DNA of 64,000 nt from Phoronis australis (Eukaryota > Phoronida > Phoronidae), in contig NMRA01000085.1 in the NCBI GenBank assembly GCA_002633005.1, positions 231,708-295,707 on the forward strand, in the 5' to 3' direction. Positions 1 through 11,828 of this stretch are shown here, piece after piece (the first letter of the stretch is position 1; every line of letters begins with the position of its first letter). The notes under the pieces were generated by a model. It was given only the letters and a program-made list of their open reading frames with translations. It did not search any database and was not told the origin of the DNA. A program made the position numbers and the translations under genes.

Positions 1-824
1 TGATCATCAGCATCTGGGTAACAATGGATGAGTGATATTTCATGAAAATCCTTTCACCATAAGATTATGACGTGCCCTTGTAAATCTTCAGTACACCATA
101 GTTTTGTTAGCATTGTCTCTACTTTCTCTTTATGCCACAGTGCTGAGCGAGGAACTTGTGCTTAAAGTCACAAACTTCAAACTACAATAAATCAAATTGA
201 TGGTAGTCAATCATGCTACTGGATCTAACTTCAGAAACAGACAATGAATTCCATCCAATTAGGCGTTTTAAAAAAACTTCAAAAATTGAGTCTAGTTACC
301 ACTCTAGTAGGATTCAAAAGATGGCGCTGTATGTTGCTCTCATTAACCAGCAGTTTCAGTTTGGTATCCTTTACGTAAATGTTCGTTATATGACTTTGTT
401 ATGGTGCAGTGGATTTGTACATATCTTTCCAATAAATAACATTTCTTACATACATGTGTTGTTTGGTTGGCTTGATTTGATGATCTTACTGCAAACTGTT
501 CATTTAACACCTTCTGGTAAGTCCAGACGTGTGTTGAGTCACCACTGAAAACTCGCATAAGATTTCATGAACTGGAAGCACGTTAAATATCTAGTGCATT
601 ATCTAGAAAATGGTTGGTCTCAGTTCGCTTTGAAAATGTCATAGTTCTGTGTTGAGTTTATAGCTACCTGAAAAAAAGTTGATGCACAGCGCACACAAGT
701 TGTCAGTTTTCTAAATTATTTTTTAAATTGTATGGCTTTTCGTATCAGTTCGACGTTGATTGTCGTTTGGACAGAGATTATTTCTTAGTGTCACCAATAG
801 GTTCCAAACTATGCCACACTTTGG
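1..824. other. no gene recognised
   Basis: The short open frames here (for example 213-548) show no signal peptide, domain or splice context that I recognise, and both strands overlap with similar short frames. I see no repeat structure of note. Treated as intergenic or intronic sequence. Confidence 0.5.
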
Positions 825-893
825 TGCTCGCTGGTTCCCTGCGTGCCCCTAGATGGTCAGTATCCAGCTAGGTACGTAGGGAACCAGCGAGCA
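825..893. repeat. 20-bp inverted repeat hairpin (CTCGCTGGTTCCC family)
   Basis: Arms 825-844 and 874-893 are reverse complements with one mismatch, around a 29-bp loop that contains CCCCTAG. The outer arm motif GGGAACCAGCGAG occurs again at about 9004-9016, next to another hairpin. This looks like a very short palindromic (MITE-like) element or element end. No coding content. Confidence 0.7.
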
Positions 894-1202
894 CTTTGCT
901 GCGTTTTTTACCAGTGCGCAACCAACAACAAATTCAGTTATGTGTTGAAAATCCAAATGAAAATTCGTGTGGACAAAATAACAACGTTTTCTGGTCTTTT
1001 GGAAAACCCACTGTCGGAAAACTATTGATCATATTAGCAAAAAAAAACATTTTATGTAAAATTTTGCTAAAAATCTAAATTTCCAAATGTTTTTTTCCGA
1101 CGAAAATGTACTTGTTGATTAGTCGTAAACAATGTGTATGTACCTTGTATTGCTTATTGTTATGCGCCCACATATTTATATGTGGACGCATTATGCCGTC
1201 AT

Positions 1203-1262
1203 CTCCGTCCGTCCGTCCGTCCGTCCGGGCGGCGTCTGGCGTCTGGCGTCCGGCGTCCGCTG
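1203..1262. repeat. CCGT and GGCGTC(T/C) simple repeats
   Basis: A run of CCGT tetramers (about 1203-1228) is followed by several copies of a GGCGTCTG/GGCGTCCG hexamer-octamer. The block sits just inside the left end of the TIR-bounded element and is probably part of its body. Confidence 0.8.
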
Positions 1263-1375
1263 CTCTATCTCCAAAACCCTTTGACATACGTTCATGAAAT
1301 TTGGCACATATGTTCCATTCATGAATGGGACGGCATGTGCGAACTTTCGGACGGATCCGACTACCGGTGTGCCCC

Positions 1376-2761
1376 CTAGTGGCAATTTTAGTTTTTTACG
1401 CTTACCTTTGTATCTTCAAAAGTCCTGAACGGATTTTCATGAAATTTGGTATGTAGGCACCTATTAGTGAGATGACGCTATCCTGCCGTTTTCGGATGGA
1501 TTCGACATAGTTTGCGCCACCTAGTGGCCATTTTTAGTGTTTTCAAGTCTGTTTTTGTGCTTCCACCCCTCTATCAACCAAACCGCTCAAAGGATGATTG
1601 TGAAAATTGGCATGTATGTGCTTACTATGTAGAGGACGGTTGACGATGATTTTCCGACGATTTCGACTACTGTGGCGCCTCCTAGTGGCAGTTTTGTTTT
1701 TTTTGCGCCTATGGCTGTATCTCCTAAACCGTTCGCAGGATCTTTACGAAATTGTGTAAGTATATTTATATGATGTTAACAACGGAAGATGACGACTTTT
1801 GGACGGATCCGACTACCGGTGTGCCCCCTAGTGGCAATTTTAATTTTTTTACGCTTACCTTTGTATCTTCACAAGTCCTTATTGGATTTTCATGAAATTT
1901 GGTATGTAGGCACCTATTAGTGAGATGACGCTATCCTCCCGTTTTCAGATGGATTCGACATAGTTTGCGCCACCTAGTGGCCATTTTTAGTGTTTTCGAG
2001 TCTGTTTTTGTGCGTCCACCCCTCTATCAACCAAACCGCTCAAAGGATGATTGTGAAAATTGGCATGTATATGCTTACTATGTAGAGGATGGTTGACGAT
2101 GATTTTCCGACGATTTCGACTACTGTGGCGCCTCCTAGTGGCAGTTTTGTTTTTTTGCGCCTATGGCTGTATCTCCTAAACCGTTCGCAGGATCTTTACA
2201 AATTGTGTAAGTATATTTATATGATGTTAACAACGGAAGATGACGACTTTTGGTCGGATCCGACTACCGGTGTGCCCCCTAGTGGCAATTTTAGTTTTTT
2301 ACGCTTACCTTTGTATCTTCAAAAGTATTGAACGGATTTTCATGAAATTTGGTATGTAGGCACCTATTAGTGAGATGACGCTATCCTACTGTTTTCAGAT
2401 GGATTCGACGTAGTTTGCGCCACCTAGTGGCCATTTTTACTGTTTTCGAGTCTGTATTTTTGCGTCCACCCCTCTATCAACCAAACCGCTCAAAGGATGA
2501 TTGTGAAAATTGGCGTGTATGTGCTTACTATAAGGAAGACAGCTGACAATGATTTTCAGACGATTTGGACTACTGTGGCGCCTCCTAGTGGCAGTTTTGT
2601 TTTTTTGCGCCCATGGCTGTATCTCCCAAACCGTTTGCAGGATCTTTACTAAATTTAGCAAGTGTATTTATGTGATGTTGACAACGGACGATGACGACTT
2701 TAGGATGATTCTGATTACCGGTATGCCTCTAGTGGCAATTTTAGTATTTGCCTCTAGTGGC
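1376..2761. repeat. higher-order tandem array, 3 x ~150-bp subunits per ~450-bp unit
   Basis: The anchor CTAGTGGC starts at 1376, 1521, 1682, 1828, 1974, 2135, 2279, 2424, 2585 and 2729, giving spacings of 145, 161, 146, 146, 161, 144, 145, 161 and 144. Three diverged subunits (GTGCCCCCTAGTGGC, GCGCCACCTAGTGGC, GCGCCTCCTAGTGGC) therefore recur in fixed order with a 451-452 bp period. Corresponding subunits of different units are far more alike than neighbouring subunits. The array decays after about 2730, where a 25-bp step duplicates the anchor at 2754. Confidence 0.9.
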
Positions 2762-3135
2762 AATTTTAGTATTTTACATTGACCTCTGTATTTTCATAGG
2801 TCTTCAGGTGTATACTTTGTGTTACTTCGTGACTGTGAAGGAAAAGTTCCAAGTAGAAATTTGTTTCTGGCATTCTAATGCTGTGCTAATCTCGTATGTT
2901 GGTAAATTTGTTTTTAATTCTATGTTTCTGTGGTGCTTTAAGCAACTGGTGTATAGGATGTGCTTGTATTATGAAGATTACTCACATTTTGCCCCTAGCC
3001 TATTGAGGAGACAATGACCATGCCTTTCCATTTTGCTAAGTACAACATACTACATATATGCTCTCTACTGGCCACTTTGTGGTACCAATAAACAACCCTA
3101 GAAGGATACCGTATGCGGTGCAATTGTGGGCGCAT

Positions 3136-4934
3136 TTCAACGCTCTGCGTTGCTCTTGTTTGATGTGCCTTGTTTATATTCATGCCAGAGGAAAATGAAA
3201 ATCAACTTGAAAAACAACTTATGACATTTTCCCCGGCGACTTTCATTGTTTGTGTGATCGTTTGATGTTCTAAGTAATCTGATATTTCAAGCAGTTGGCT
3301 GGGCGCGTTGGGCGCACGTAAATGTTCGTCTTCGCCTTCGTTGAGACACGAAATGAATACTACACGGCATCGATAGGCTCATCGATGCCTTTACAATGTA
3401 AATGCATGTTAACAGAGCTCATTTGAATTGATACTCAAGTTTACCTGCCTTTAAAGAGCCTGAAACTACAAGGAGAGATGTGGTGTCAAAAATAGTACAT
3501 CTTTTTGAAGCAAAAATTAATAACTTTCTGTAGATGTATGTAGTTGACAGAAATTTAAATGAACCTTTTGTAGAGTTACTAACTCACAAAGTAAACCCTT
3601 TTGAGGGAAGTTTGTCCGAAAAGACACCATCTCTTACTGAAACTGGTCCCTAAAAGTCACACTTCTGTTGCTTAAAGTCCGATTTGTTGTAAAATAAAAC
3701 GGTAAAATCTTTGAATTGCCTGAAACAGTACGTGTTCACCTGCTTTTGGCAAAAGTAAACATTTTAATTTTTATCCATCGAGTAAATTTAACGTAATATA
3801 AAGGGCGTTTTAAACATTATAAAAATAAATAAAATGCTTTTAACTGTTAATCACCAATTGCCATGGAAGCACGGAACCCAGTAGTGTTCTGGTCCCAAGG
3901 TAGCGGCTGGTAGAAATGGAACGGTGACAGCTGTTGCCGGCGATATCTGCATTTTCTCAGGTAGAGCTTGATTCACTTGGGATTTGTTTCGGTACCCCTG
4001 TCCTGCTTGGACTGTTTTGTTGATGGAAGTTGAATGTGCGGTGGTATTTCTTGATTTGTGGACGAGAATACACCTTCCATTAACTTTTTTGTCTTGTTTG
4101 TTTTTCCTTTTTGATAAAGCTGCTGTAAACCAACTTTCCGTCCAAGAAACGAACTGTTGATTTAGACTACCTACCGCTGAAATATTAGTCTGAACTTGAG
4201 AAGCAATTTCTTGGTTCGCAAAGAACTGCGAGTTCGTTATTCCTTGAGATCAAGCTTGGCGCCTAAAATGACGTCGTGACAAGCCAATCCTAGAGCCTGG
4301 CCACCAATTTAACTGGGAAACAACTTGAAGAGTAAGTGAACAGGTCTAAATCAAAGGTTATTTCTTGGGTATGAAAGGTGGGTTTGTTCAGTTCGCGCTT
4401 TCACGCAATGAAGCAAACAAAAGATCAATGATATTAATGTGTTATATTGTCATTGTCATATGCATGAATAATCGCAAATGTAGCTACATGATGTCTCAAG
4501 AGTATTGGACGCTTTTTAAACTATAATAACTTGACAAAGAGTTGAGCAGATGTATTTAAAAGATATTTTCTGGGAACATGGCCAATTAATGGGTGAAAGT
4601 TTTAATCCTCTGTCGTTTGAAAATTGCATTTTTAAAAATGGACACCGCCACTCATTTGTTCGGCTATTTACAATAGCCTGGTTCCAACCTCCAGTCCAGC
4701 GGACTTAAATGCGAGGCAAAGTGCATTGTACTGACCTCCTTATTTTAAAAGTCACGTGAGTTGATTAGCCCGATGTGTTTCTCTTGAGCGCTGCGCATGA
4801 TGCAGCTGTGCCAGTATCACCAACACAGTGCTGACAGTAAGATAATACAATTAATGTGCTGTCGTTACTCAGCGGATATCGGCACTAAAATAAAGAGAAT
4901 TATGGTGATGAGGGGATCAATCTGTTTCCGTGAT
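3136..4934. other. no gene recognised
   Basis: No open frame with recognisable domains. Short frames have no splice-compatible partners that I can find. An ATG at 3863 opens only a 16-codon frame. I see no strong repeat structure. Confidence 0.45.
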
Positions 4935-5006
4935 GCATGGGCGGCGCAGCACTGAAATAAGTGAGGCTTTAGCCCTCAAGCACCTATGGTGCGGCACCCA
5001 TGTGTA
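4935..5006. mobile_element. ~70-bp palindromic mini-element (TGGGCGGC family), copy 1
   Basis: Begins GCATGGGCGGCGCAGCACTG and ends GGTGCGGCACCCATG. The ends are near reverse complements, and the middle carries GGGGCTATAGCCCC-like sequence (here GAGGCTTTAGCCC). The family is clearer at 7583-7733, where two copies lie in tandem. Confidence 0.55.
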
Positions 5007-6239
5007 GGGAGGGCCAAACTTCGTCGATAAGTTGGTTCACGTCATTTCAGTGACCAATCACGGGTCCGAATTGATTGGAGCCGTTTAGTCTCTGCTACGT
5101 ACCGCATTAGTCCATATTTACCACGTCAGCTGTTACATTACCTAACGCATGAGCTGCATGGCATTCTGGCAATTTATCATCCTTAATAAGTTCAGGTGTT
5201 GCTTGCGGCTTTCTGTGTAGAGTCTTTCGATTGAGCTTCCCCCCTAAAGTATAGAATGTATTCATGCAGGTATTTCGTGTGCAAGGCCCAAGGAACATAT
5301 CGAAAACGTGACCTAGAGTTTTACCGTTTAGTTTCTTAAGTCAACGAGCTGGCTTTGGAATGAAGAAAATGACAACTGCTATAACAGTTCACCTGAGACT
5401 CTGGCGATGACTTCACAATTATGTTCTTCCAAAGAATGATCCAATGACGCATTGCATACCACACGGAGTACTTTACGCGAGAAGTGTGAAGTACTGTCAA
5501 AATACATCAATAATTTTCCAGTTAGTGCACAAATGTACTCAAATAAAACTCTAAAGCAGGCTGTCTATCACATGGACTTGACTGTATCACCGCGTAAAGT
5601 GCTTCAAGTAAAAATTGAAGATAAAATACGTCCATAATTTTGAAACGTACGGTAAAAATGAAAATACAGTAGGACTGGGTAGTCGCCGAGCGCCACTCAC
5701 ATCTCGGTGTATTTACCCACCGGCGTGGCAGTACCGAAACCCCGTCAAGCAAATTTGTATCCTCGTTTTTGCACCATAGGAGTTTCACGTATCACTTCAT
5801 CTTGTCGGACACTTTACAAGCTTTTCTTGACTGCATTACTAAATTCGTCACCAACGAAGCATTACTGCTGTGCTTAGGTCTCCAACGTGAGAAAGTTGGG
5901 TTGAAACTCAAATGACAAGTATGCGTGGATGCAGATGTTAAATTCTTTGCCTTCTCAACATCTCAACGTGAACAAAGACAAAAATGTGGAGCGAGTGCAA
6001 GAAACTTTTTCGTCGGGTTACTTTTGGATCTGTAAAAATACCATTTTCTGAAGACATCTTTTAATTTCCGGTATTTTTGTACTCCGCTTGAAATCCGGAA
6101 TATTTCCACGGCCACACACCTCGACGGTTTCCGTGAAAATGTGCCTGACAATCCAAAACGAGGCCAGCGAAAACAACACGCTTTCTTACCTCCGGGACAA
6201 AAGAGAATTCTCATCGCTGTCACAGCGGTGTAATCCTGG
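5007..6239. other. no gene recognised
   Basis: Several short open frames on both strands, none with an identifiable motif. The longest readings share sequence with dispersed repeats further right. Nothing here supports a gene. Confidence 0.4.
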
Positions 6240-6364
6240 TGTGCGTTCAGTAACGCTCTATAGGATCTACGCTCGGACTTAGCTAAAATCTAATTAAAGA
6301 CACGGCAATATCTCACGTAATCTCGCAAAATCTTGCTTTTTAGCGAGGTCCTAGCGATAGTAGG
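6240..6364. mobile_element. CGCTAGGACC-TIR MITE, copy 1
   Basis: The left part GTGCGTTCAGTAACGCTC (from about 6240) and the block around 6304-6358 (AATATCTCACGTAATCTCGC, then TTAGCGAGGTCCTAGCG) match the copy at 37275-37424 in opposite orientation. That copy has clear CGCTAGGACC terminal inverted repeats. A 133-codon minus-strand frame over 6290-6691 runs through this repeat and is not a gene. Confidence 0.6.
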
Positions 6365-7582
6365 ACCGAGCCTCCTCAGGGGGTCAGGTTCCATCGACAC
6401 AGGGACAGATAAAAAGATATCCCGGATTCCGCGGCAAAAGACCCCCACACGACCTTCAAGACAACAAGCCAACCCAAAAACATTAACCCCACGATCGGAC
6501 AGGACGCCCAGGCAACGAAACACCGCAACGGCGTACTTTCTGTCGAGCATTGTTTGATGAAAAACAAATATTCCTACGAGTGACATTTCGAGGTCTATAC
6601 TAGCGTAGTATAGCAAATCAGGGATTCCGATTACCTGTATAGAATTGGCACTTATTGACTTGTGTTCTTTTGTAAGAATATGAATTTTCATTTTACCTAT
6701 CCAAAAAGCGTATAGGAATTAATTTTTCCGGCGCAAATATGTGTACGAATTATTTTTCCCTCGGACTCCTACTGTACGAAATATTAGCCGAGACAAACCC
6801 CATGTTTCAATTGGGCCGAGTACGAACTAATAGAGTGTACGAACTATGAGAGAAAACACCTTTAAGTAGTTGTTGTGATATGCCGTTTTACTATATGCGA
6901 ATTTTAGACAAAATTTGCGTTCTAGTGCTGCTAAAGTTGCGCTGCGATGTTTTGCGTCAGCTTTCGGCAACATCGATGAAATAGTGCGTCACCTATTGGC
7001 CAGTTTCTTTTTTCCCAATTCTTCAATCAAGGTTCTTCCTCCACGATGTTGCGTATATGTCACAACAAATTAATCGTCAATGGAACTCAAAAGTCGAAAT
7101 AATATTTTTGTTTTTCAGTATTGAAACTATTTTTGGAGGAAGTACTCAATAATCTGAAATTAACTAAATATACCCTCGGCGAGATAACGTGTTGAGAGTA
7201 TCGGATTGAAATTCGCCCACAGACAAGTTGGACGAGTTTTACCGATAAAAATCAAATAAAAAAGCCAATATAATATAAGTTACATTTTATTATTGACAAT
7301 TTTTACAAACAAATGCAGAAAAAGACTGGAAAGTACTTAGAAATGCTCCCTAAAAGTTTGAGGCTTTTAACTGCCAGCGGTCTCAGAACTTAAAATTGAA
7401 AAATTGTTAGGGCTTCTTATCCGATCCCGGGATAGCTGTTTTAAAGGTCGGGGTTCGTGTTTTGAAAGTGCGGAGTCTGTTTTCGACTCCGGGATGTCTG
7501 TTTTACACCCGGTCGGGGTTCCTCATGACACCGGCCCTATTATATCGCTTGCTGCCGCTTTACTCGTGATCGCGGTTCTCAA
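6365..7582. other. no gene recognised
   Basis: AT-rich sequence with short frames only. A GC-richer patch at about 7420-7580 repeats small GGTCGGGGTT/CGGGATGTCTG phrases but shows no coding pattern. Confidence 0.4.
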
Positions 7583-7733
7583 CATGGGCGGCACAGCCGC
7601 TCTGAAAAATGTGGGGCTATAGCCCCCCAGTCCCCCCTGTGGTGCACCGCCCATAGACCGTGGGCGTCACAGCACTGAAAAATTGGGGCTATAGCCCCCC
7701 CCCCAGCCCGGGCCCCAAGGTGCACCGCCCATG
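7583..7733. mobile_element. two tandem ~72-bp palindromic mini-elements (TGGGCGGC family)
   Basis: Unit 1 (about 7583-7653) and unit 2 (about 7659-7733) each start TGGGCGKCAC and end GGTGCACCGCCCAT, with a central GGGGCTATAGCCCC palindrome. They are separated by only about 5 bp. A third, more diverged unit is at 4935-5006. They are too short to encode anything. The terminal inverted repeats suggest minimal hAT- or foldback-like elements. Confidence 0.65.
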
Positions 7734-8325
7734 CTCAGCCCGTAGGTCGCACTCCCCAGTCGTACTTCCGTCACGGTGACACGCAAGTCCATATGCTCGG
7801 ACGATTTCAATGTGTTTGGATTTGGTCACAAAATGTATAATTTGCCTAGTTGTAATGTAAACTGGTATAAGTTTTGTATTTTCACACCGTGCATGTATCG
7901 CGTTCAATTCTCTACGTCACGACTGAACCACACACCGTTGTAATTCGGCTGGGTACTTGCAGGGCACCGACTCAGTTCCGCGTCTGACTGAATAGCGCTA
8001 CCGCCTCGTTAAACAACGAGGACAACGGATTTTAAAAAGCACTATCACTGATAATGTGCCTTTCTTTTTTACTAGGTCTGTATCGACTTTTCAGACACCC
8101 GCAGTGACCCGACATGCAGCCCACGGGTGCTCGCAGCGCTATTTCAGATGACGTGTTTACGCGAATGAGACTTCTGTGTTCAGTACCTGCCAGTGCAACA
8201 GACTACCGCTTCTCAAAATCGAAACTACATAGTGCTTGGTACAAACACTTTACACCCCCAGCAGCAGCAACCTATCAATCCATCAATCAAGTCAGTGCTG
8301 GCCTAGTTCCGGCCGTCAGCGCGCA
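7734..8325. other. no gene recognised
   Basis: Short frames at 7689-7907 and 8114-8407 have no identifiable domain. The latter runs into the duplicated block beginning at 8326. Confidence 0.4.
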
Positions 8326-8766
8326 GTCAGGTTTACTGCAAGTAACCTGCTGTGAGTCATCCAGACTGCAGTATATCTGTTTCGCATCCTCCCAAACAAG
8401 GCCATGACTTACGGTCATGTCACATACCGGTAGTTTAAACTGCTCCACCTAATCAAACTGAAAATTATAAAAGTATACAGGGGTAAAAATTAAGAATGTT
8501 TGCTTGCGATACATCAAATTATCAAGCTCTCGTTTATTATGTTAGCCCCCTGGTTTTACATGTCTGATCAATGTTAATGCATGCTCCCTTGAACTCTGAT
8601 AAAGATTGGGTGTAGTAGGTTGTGTACGTGCGTGGTTCTACACCATAAACAACACAACTGCCTTCGGGCGTGGCTAGTTTCTGGTGCGTGAAGTCAATTT
8701 CACTTGGAGTGAAAGAAAGAGAGTGTGTATCTGCTGTGTTCTTCCGAACCTCAGGTAAGTTTCATG
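8326..8766 (+). repeat. direct repeat, copy A (matches 9016-9456)
   Basis: Nearly identical to 9016-9456 with a constant 690-bp offset, starting TCAGGTTTACTGC and ending AAGTTTCATG. The copy stops exactly at the single N at 8767, and the sequence after it is unrelated to the continuation of the second copy. This pattern fits an assembly join as well as a real duplication. Confidence 0.85.
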
Positions 8767-8975
8767 NACATAATGTGTGTTTATTGTGCATGTATGTGTT
8801 TCAAGCACGCGGCTATTAAACATCACTGCAGAAACGAAATAGTTGCTGCGACGCCACTTGCATGACAAGGCTAAAAATCGTTCACAGTCCGCCATTTTTT
8901 CAAGGTGTTGTAAAGCTAACCAATGACTGCGAAGATTACATCGACCAATGCTAAAGCGCGTGCCACTAGGTGATA

Positions 8976-9016
8976 CCTGCGTGCTGGCTGGGCTAAGCAC
9001 GCAGGGAACCAGCGAG
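8976..9016. repeat. hairpin plus GGGAACCAGCGAG element end
   Basis: CCTGCGTGCT (8976-8985) and AGCACGCAGG (8996-9005) form a perfect 10-bp hairpin, followed directly by GGAACCAGCGAG, which is shared with the palindrome at 825-893. The second copy of the 690-bp-offset repeat starts right after it at 9016. Confidence 0.6.
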
Positions 9017-9456
9017 TCAGGTTTACTGCAAGTAACCTGCTGTGAGTCATCCAGACTGCAGTATATCTGTTTCGCATCCTCCCAAACAAGGCCATGACTT
9101 ACGGTCATGTCACATACCGGTTGTTTAAACTGATCCACCTAATCAAACTGAAAATTATAAAAGTATACAGGCGTAAAAATTAAGAATGTTTGCTTGCGAT
9201 ACATCAAATTATCAAGCTCTCGTTTATTATGTTAGCCCCCTGGTTTTACATGTCTGATCAATGTTAATGCATGCTCCCTTGAACTCTGATAAAGATTGGG
9301 TGTAGTAGGTTGTGTTCGTGCGTGGTTCTACACCATAAACAACACAACTGCCTTCGGGCGTGGCTAGTTTCTGGTGCGTGAAGTCAATTTCACTTGGAGT
9401 GAAAGAAAGAGAGTGTGTATCTGCTGTGTTCTTCCGAACCTCAGGTAAGTTTCATG
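9016..9456 (+). repeat. direct repeat, copy B (matches 8326-8766)
   Basis: Same sequence as 8326-8766 with a few substitutions. Unlike copy A it continues past AAGTTTCATG into the 2.45-kb block that is itself duplicated at 11829. Confidence 0.85.
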
Positions 9457-11827
9457 ACGGCTCGTTACGCAGCGCTTCCGCCTTTCAGCAATAGCAATGC
9501 CGCGGCGCTGCAACCGGTGACCACAATAGGGGTAATGATTGGAAACCCGCTGTTGGAGTTAATTTCAGTGCTGCGCACTCGTGGATCATCCGTGTAAGAA
9601 TAAATAACGGAATTAATTGTTGAACTATTAATCTACCTTAGAAAATGTGTTGTTGGATGCATTGTTGTATCTTTATCGCCCTAGTATCTTGTATTAATTC
9701 ATTTCATCGCCAATCACAGCAAAATGGGGATCGCTGGTTGACTCGTTGGAGCTATAGTGAGCAATAAAATCAGAGCACTATCTCAGGGCATGTCTTGGAG
9801 CATCGTGAATAAAATTGAGAACTGAGAAACACTAGGAGTGACATTGAATTTACGAAGATTGAAAAATTTGAGGGGGGGGGTGTCCCGGGGGGGTCCCTTG
9901 AAGTCCCTACTTTTTCAAATTGAGTATGTTTACCACCAACTTTATACATTCCACATATGCAGTTTAACCACAAAGCCAGTTTATTTTTGTTGTTACATCT
10001 CCTCAAATCTTTACACTTAATTGAATTTCAGACTCCGCACAGCTGTTGATTCCACTACTCCGCTGAAAATATAGCATTAGATTAATTTTAAAAAGATTGA
10101 CATGAAAATATTTGAGAGATTTGAAACATCTTTTGAGTGGTAGAGTAAAGAGGTTCAAAGGGTCATAATCGGCGCGAAATGTGATTTTCTGAGACCAGCC
10201 TCATCGAACCTGTTACCCCGCGATCGCACCCAAACTTGCTGCTGGCGGAGCTAAATGGCATTTGGTAATGGCAGAGTATTTGATGCGAATTAAAGTTTTA
10301 AAGTCACTAACCTTGGACGTAGACAACATCGAAAATTGCCGATTTGTAGCAAAATGACAAAAGAACGTAGGCCTATTTTGTTGTTTTATAGCTCCCGTCA
10401 AAGCTTAATAACTACCCCATCAAACAGTAACCCAAAAATGCGTGTTCAGCTGTACCAACGCCCGTTTAGGATGTCACGCCATTAAATACTCCCCAGGATC
10501 ATTTTCAGCGTTCCAAACGATACGAGGTCAAAATTTAATGCTACATCGACGTTATTCATATTGTCCTGGCAACATATCGTGATATAAAGTTATCGTATTT
10601 GCTTTCAATAAATTCGAATTTCGTATGACACCTGACTGATGGCCACATACAGGTGAGAAAGTCAGCTGCTGGGTGGAGTCAGGCTGTTGTTGCTATTTAT
10701 TGGAAAATTTTGCTTTGCGATAAAAAGCAACGTCCATTCAGTTGCGAACTTTGAATCGGTGTACAATGGACCAATTATTTGCGAGTTTGATCACGTGCTA
10801 AATATGTATTCTTTTACTCAAACGTCTTTAAAAGACTGTGTGACAGCTGAGTGAATCTACTGATTTCCAAGTGGGTCCAGTCAGAAATTTTAAAATAAAT
10901 TAGAACACATAGATTGATGTATCAAGAGTATTAAAATAAACGTACCAATGTACCAGTATCTATTTTCTGAAGGCGGGGACATTGGGCGAGTTCGTGACAG
11001 CCGTCCCAAGCCCTTTACAAGCGATGGTTATGGAATTCTAATCATGTCCTTCTGTTAGCGCGTTCTGGTTTTACTCGTTAGCGCGTTAGGCAGCACGGAT
11101 TTCAAGAACGGGTTGCCGATTCAGATTTGTACACAACTGTTTAGTCTGTAAGTAGGCGTTCGACCTGTTGACCCTTTCATTCGTGCGTGAATGTCGTTCA
11201 GTCTGGGAGGCGCAATGGAATCCGTCTTACTGACGGCAGTCGGCGCTATGGAATGAGAAATTATCCCGGAGAAGACGCTTGTGGGGGTGACTTAATTGTT
11301 AGAGGAAGGAACACAGTTTCAATGAGAGAACACCACACTGGACTAAGACTGACTTCATCCTGCGTGACACCCCTTTTTGGATCAATCGTAGAAATCTGAT
11401 CTTGCCTTGAAAAATATCCAGCTGACAAGAATGAACTCAGAACTCATTGTCATTCTGCCAGTTTGTTTACTATCGTTGATTTGGCGGCCTATTGGATTGC
11501 GAAGTTATTGACTGATCTGGGTCAGTGGCCCCGGGAAATGTAAATAATTAATAACATAATAATTAATAATATAATAATTGGTAACATAATAATTAATAAC
11601 ATCATGTAGAAATCAGAATCCTTGTCTGGAAGTCAAAAGTTTAGATCCGGGACATTTTTAAATATTTTAACTCCAACGAAGGTTTGGCAAGCCAAACTCT
11701 GCACACGTCTACACGTGTACAACCTTAATCGAATTAACGCGTTATTCAGTGCAGACCCAGATTAACGCGTCCACCAGTTAACGTAGACCAACCCTCTAAT
11801 GAGTCTTTAGAACAAAAAGTCACACCC
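9380..11827 (+). repeat. 2.45-kb tandem duplication, copy 1
   Basis: Repeated almost base for base at 11829-14335, with an offset of 2449 that grows through small indels. The same short frames recur in both copies (for example 9838-10020 and 12287-12469), but none has a recognisable domain and they share no splice logic. Differences between the copies are scattered substitutions, small indels and a minisatellite length change. The copies are separated only by an N at 11828. Confidence 0.9.
11530..11605. repeat. AATAATTAATAACAT 15-bp minisatellite, short allele-like copy
   Basis: About four degenerate 15-bp units inside copy 1 of the 2.45-kb duplication. The corresponding block in copy 2 (about 14013-14124) has about seven units. 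Confidence 0.8.
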
Positions 11828-11828
11828 N

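Larger units (their letters stand above)
1162..3135. mobile_element. TIR-bounded non-autonomous element with internal satellite array
   Basis: The left end ATGCGCCCACA (1162-1172) is matched exactly, as reverse complement, by TGTGGGCGCAT (3125-3135). The left end itself folds into a hairpin (1161-1192). Between the ends lie a CCGT microsatellite and about three copies of a 450-bp tandem repeat. No transposase-like frame is visible, and short open frames inside simply follow the repeat. An isolated ATGCGCCCACATAT end occurs again at 25163. I cannot see a convincing target-site duplication, so the exact termini are inferred. The element class (MITE-like DNA transposon, or another satellite-carrying element) is open. 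Confidence 0.6.

Noticed and set aside
6290-6691. 133-codon minus-strand frame
   Set aside because: One end lies in a dispersed MITE and the rest has no recognisable domain.
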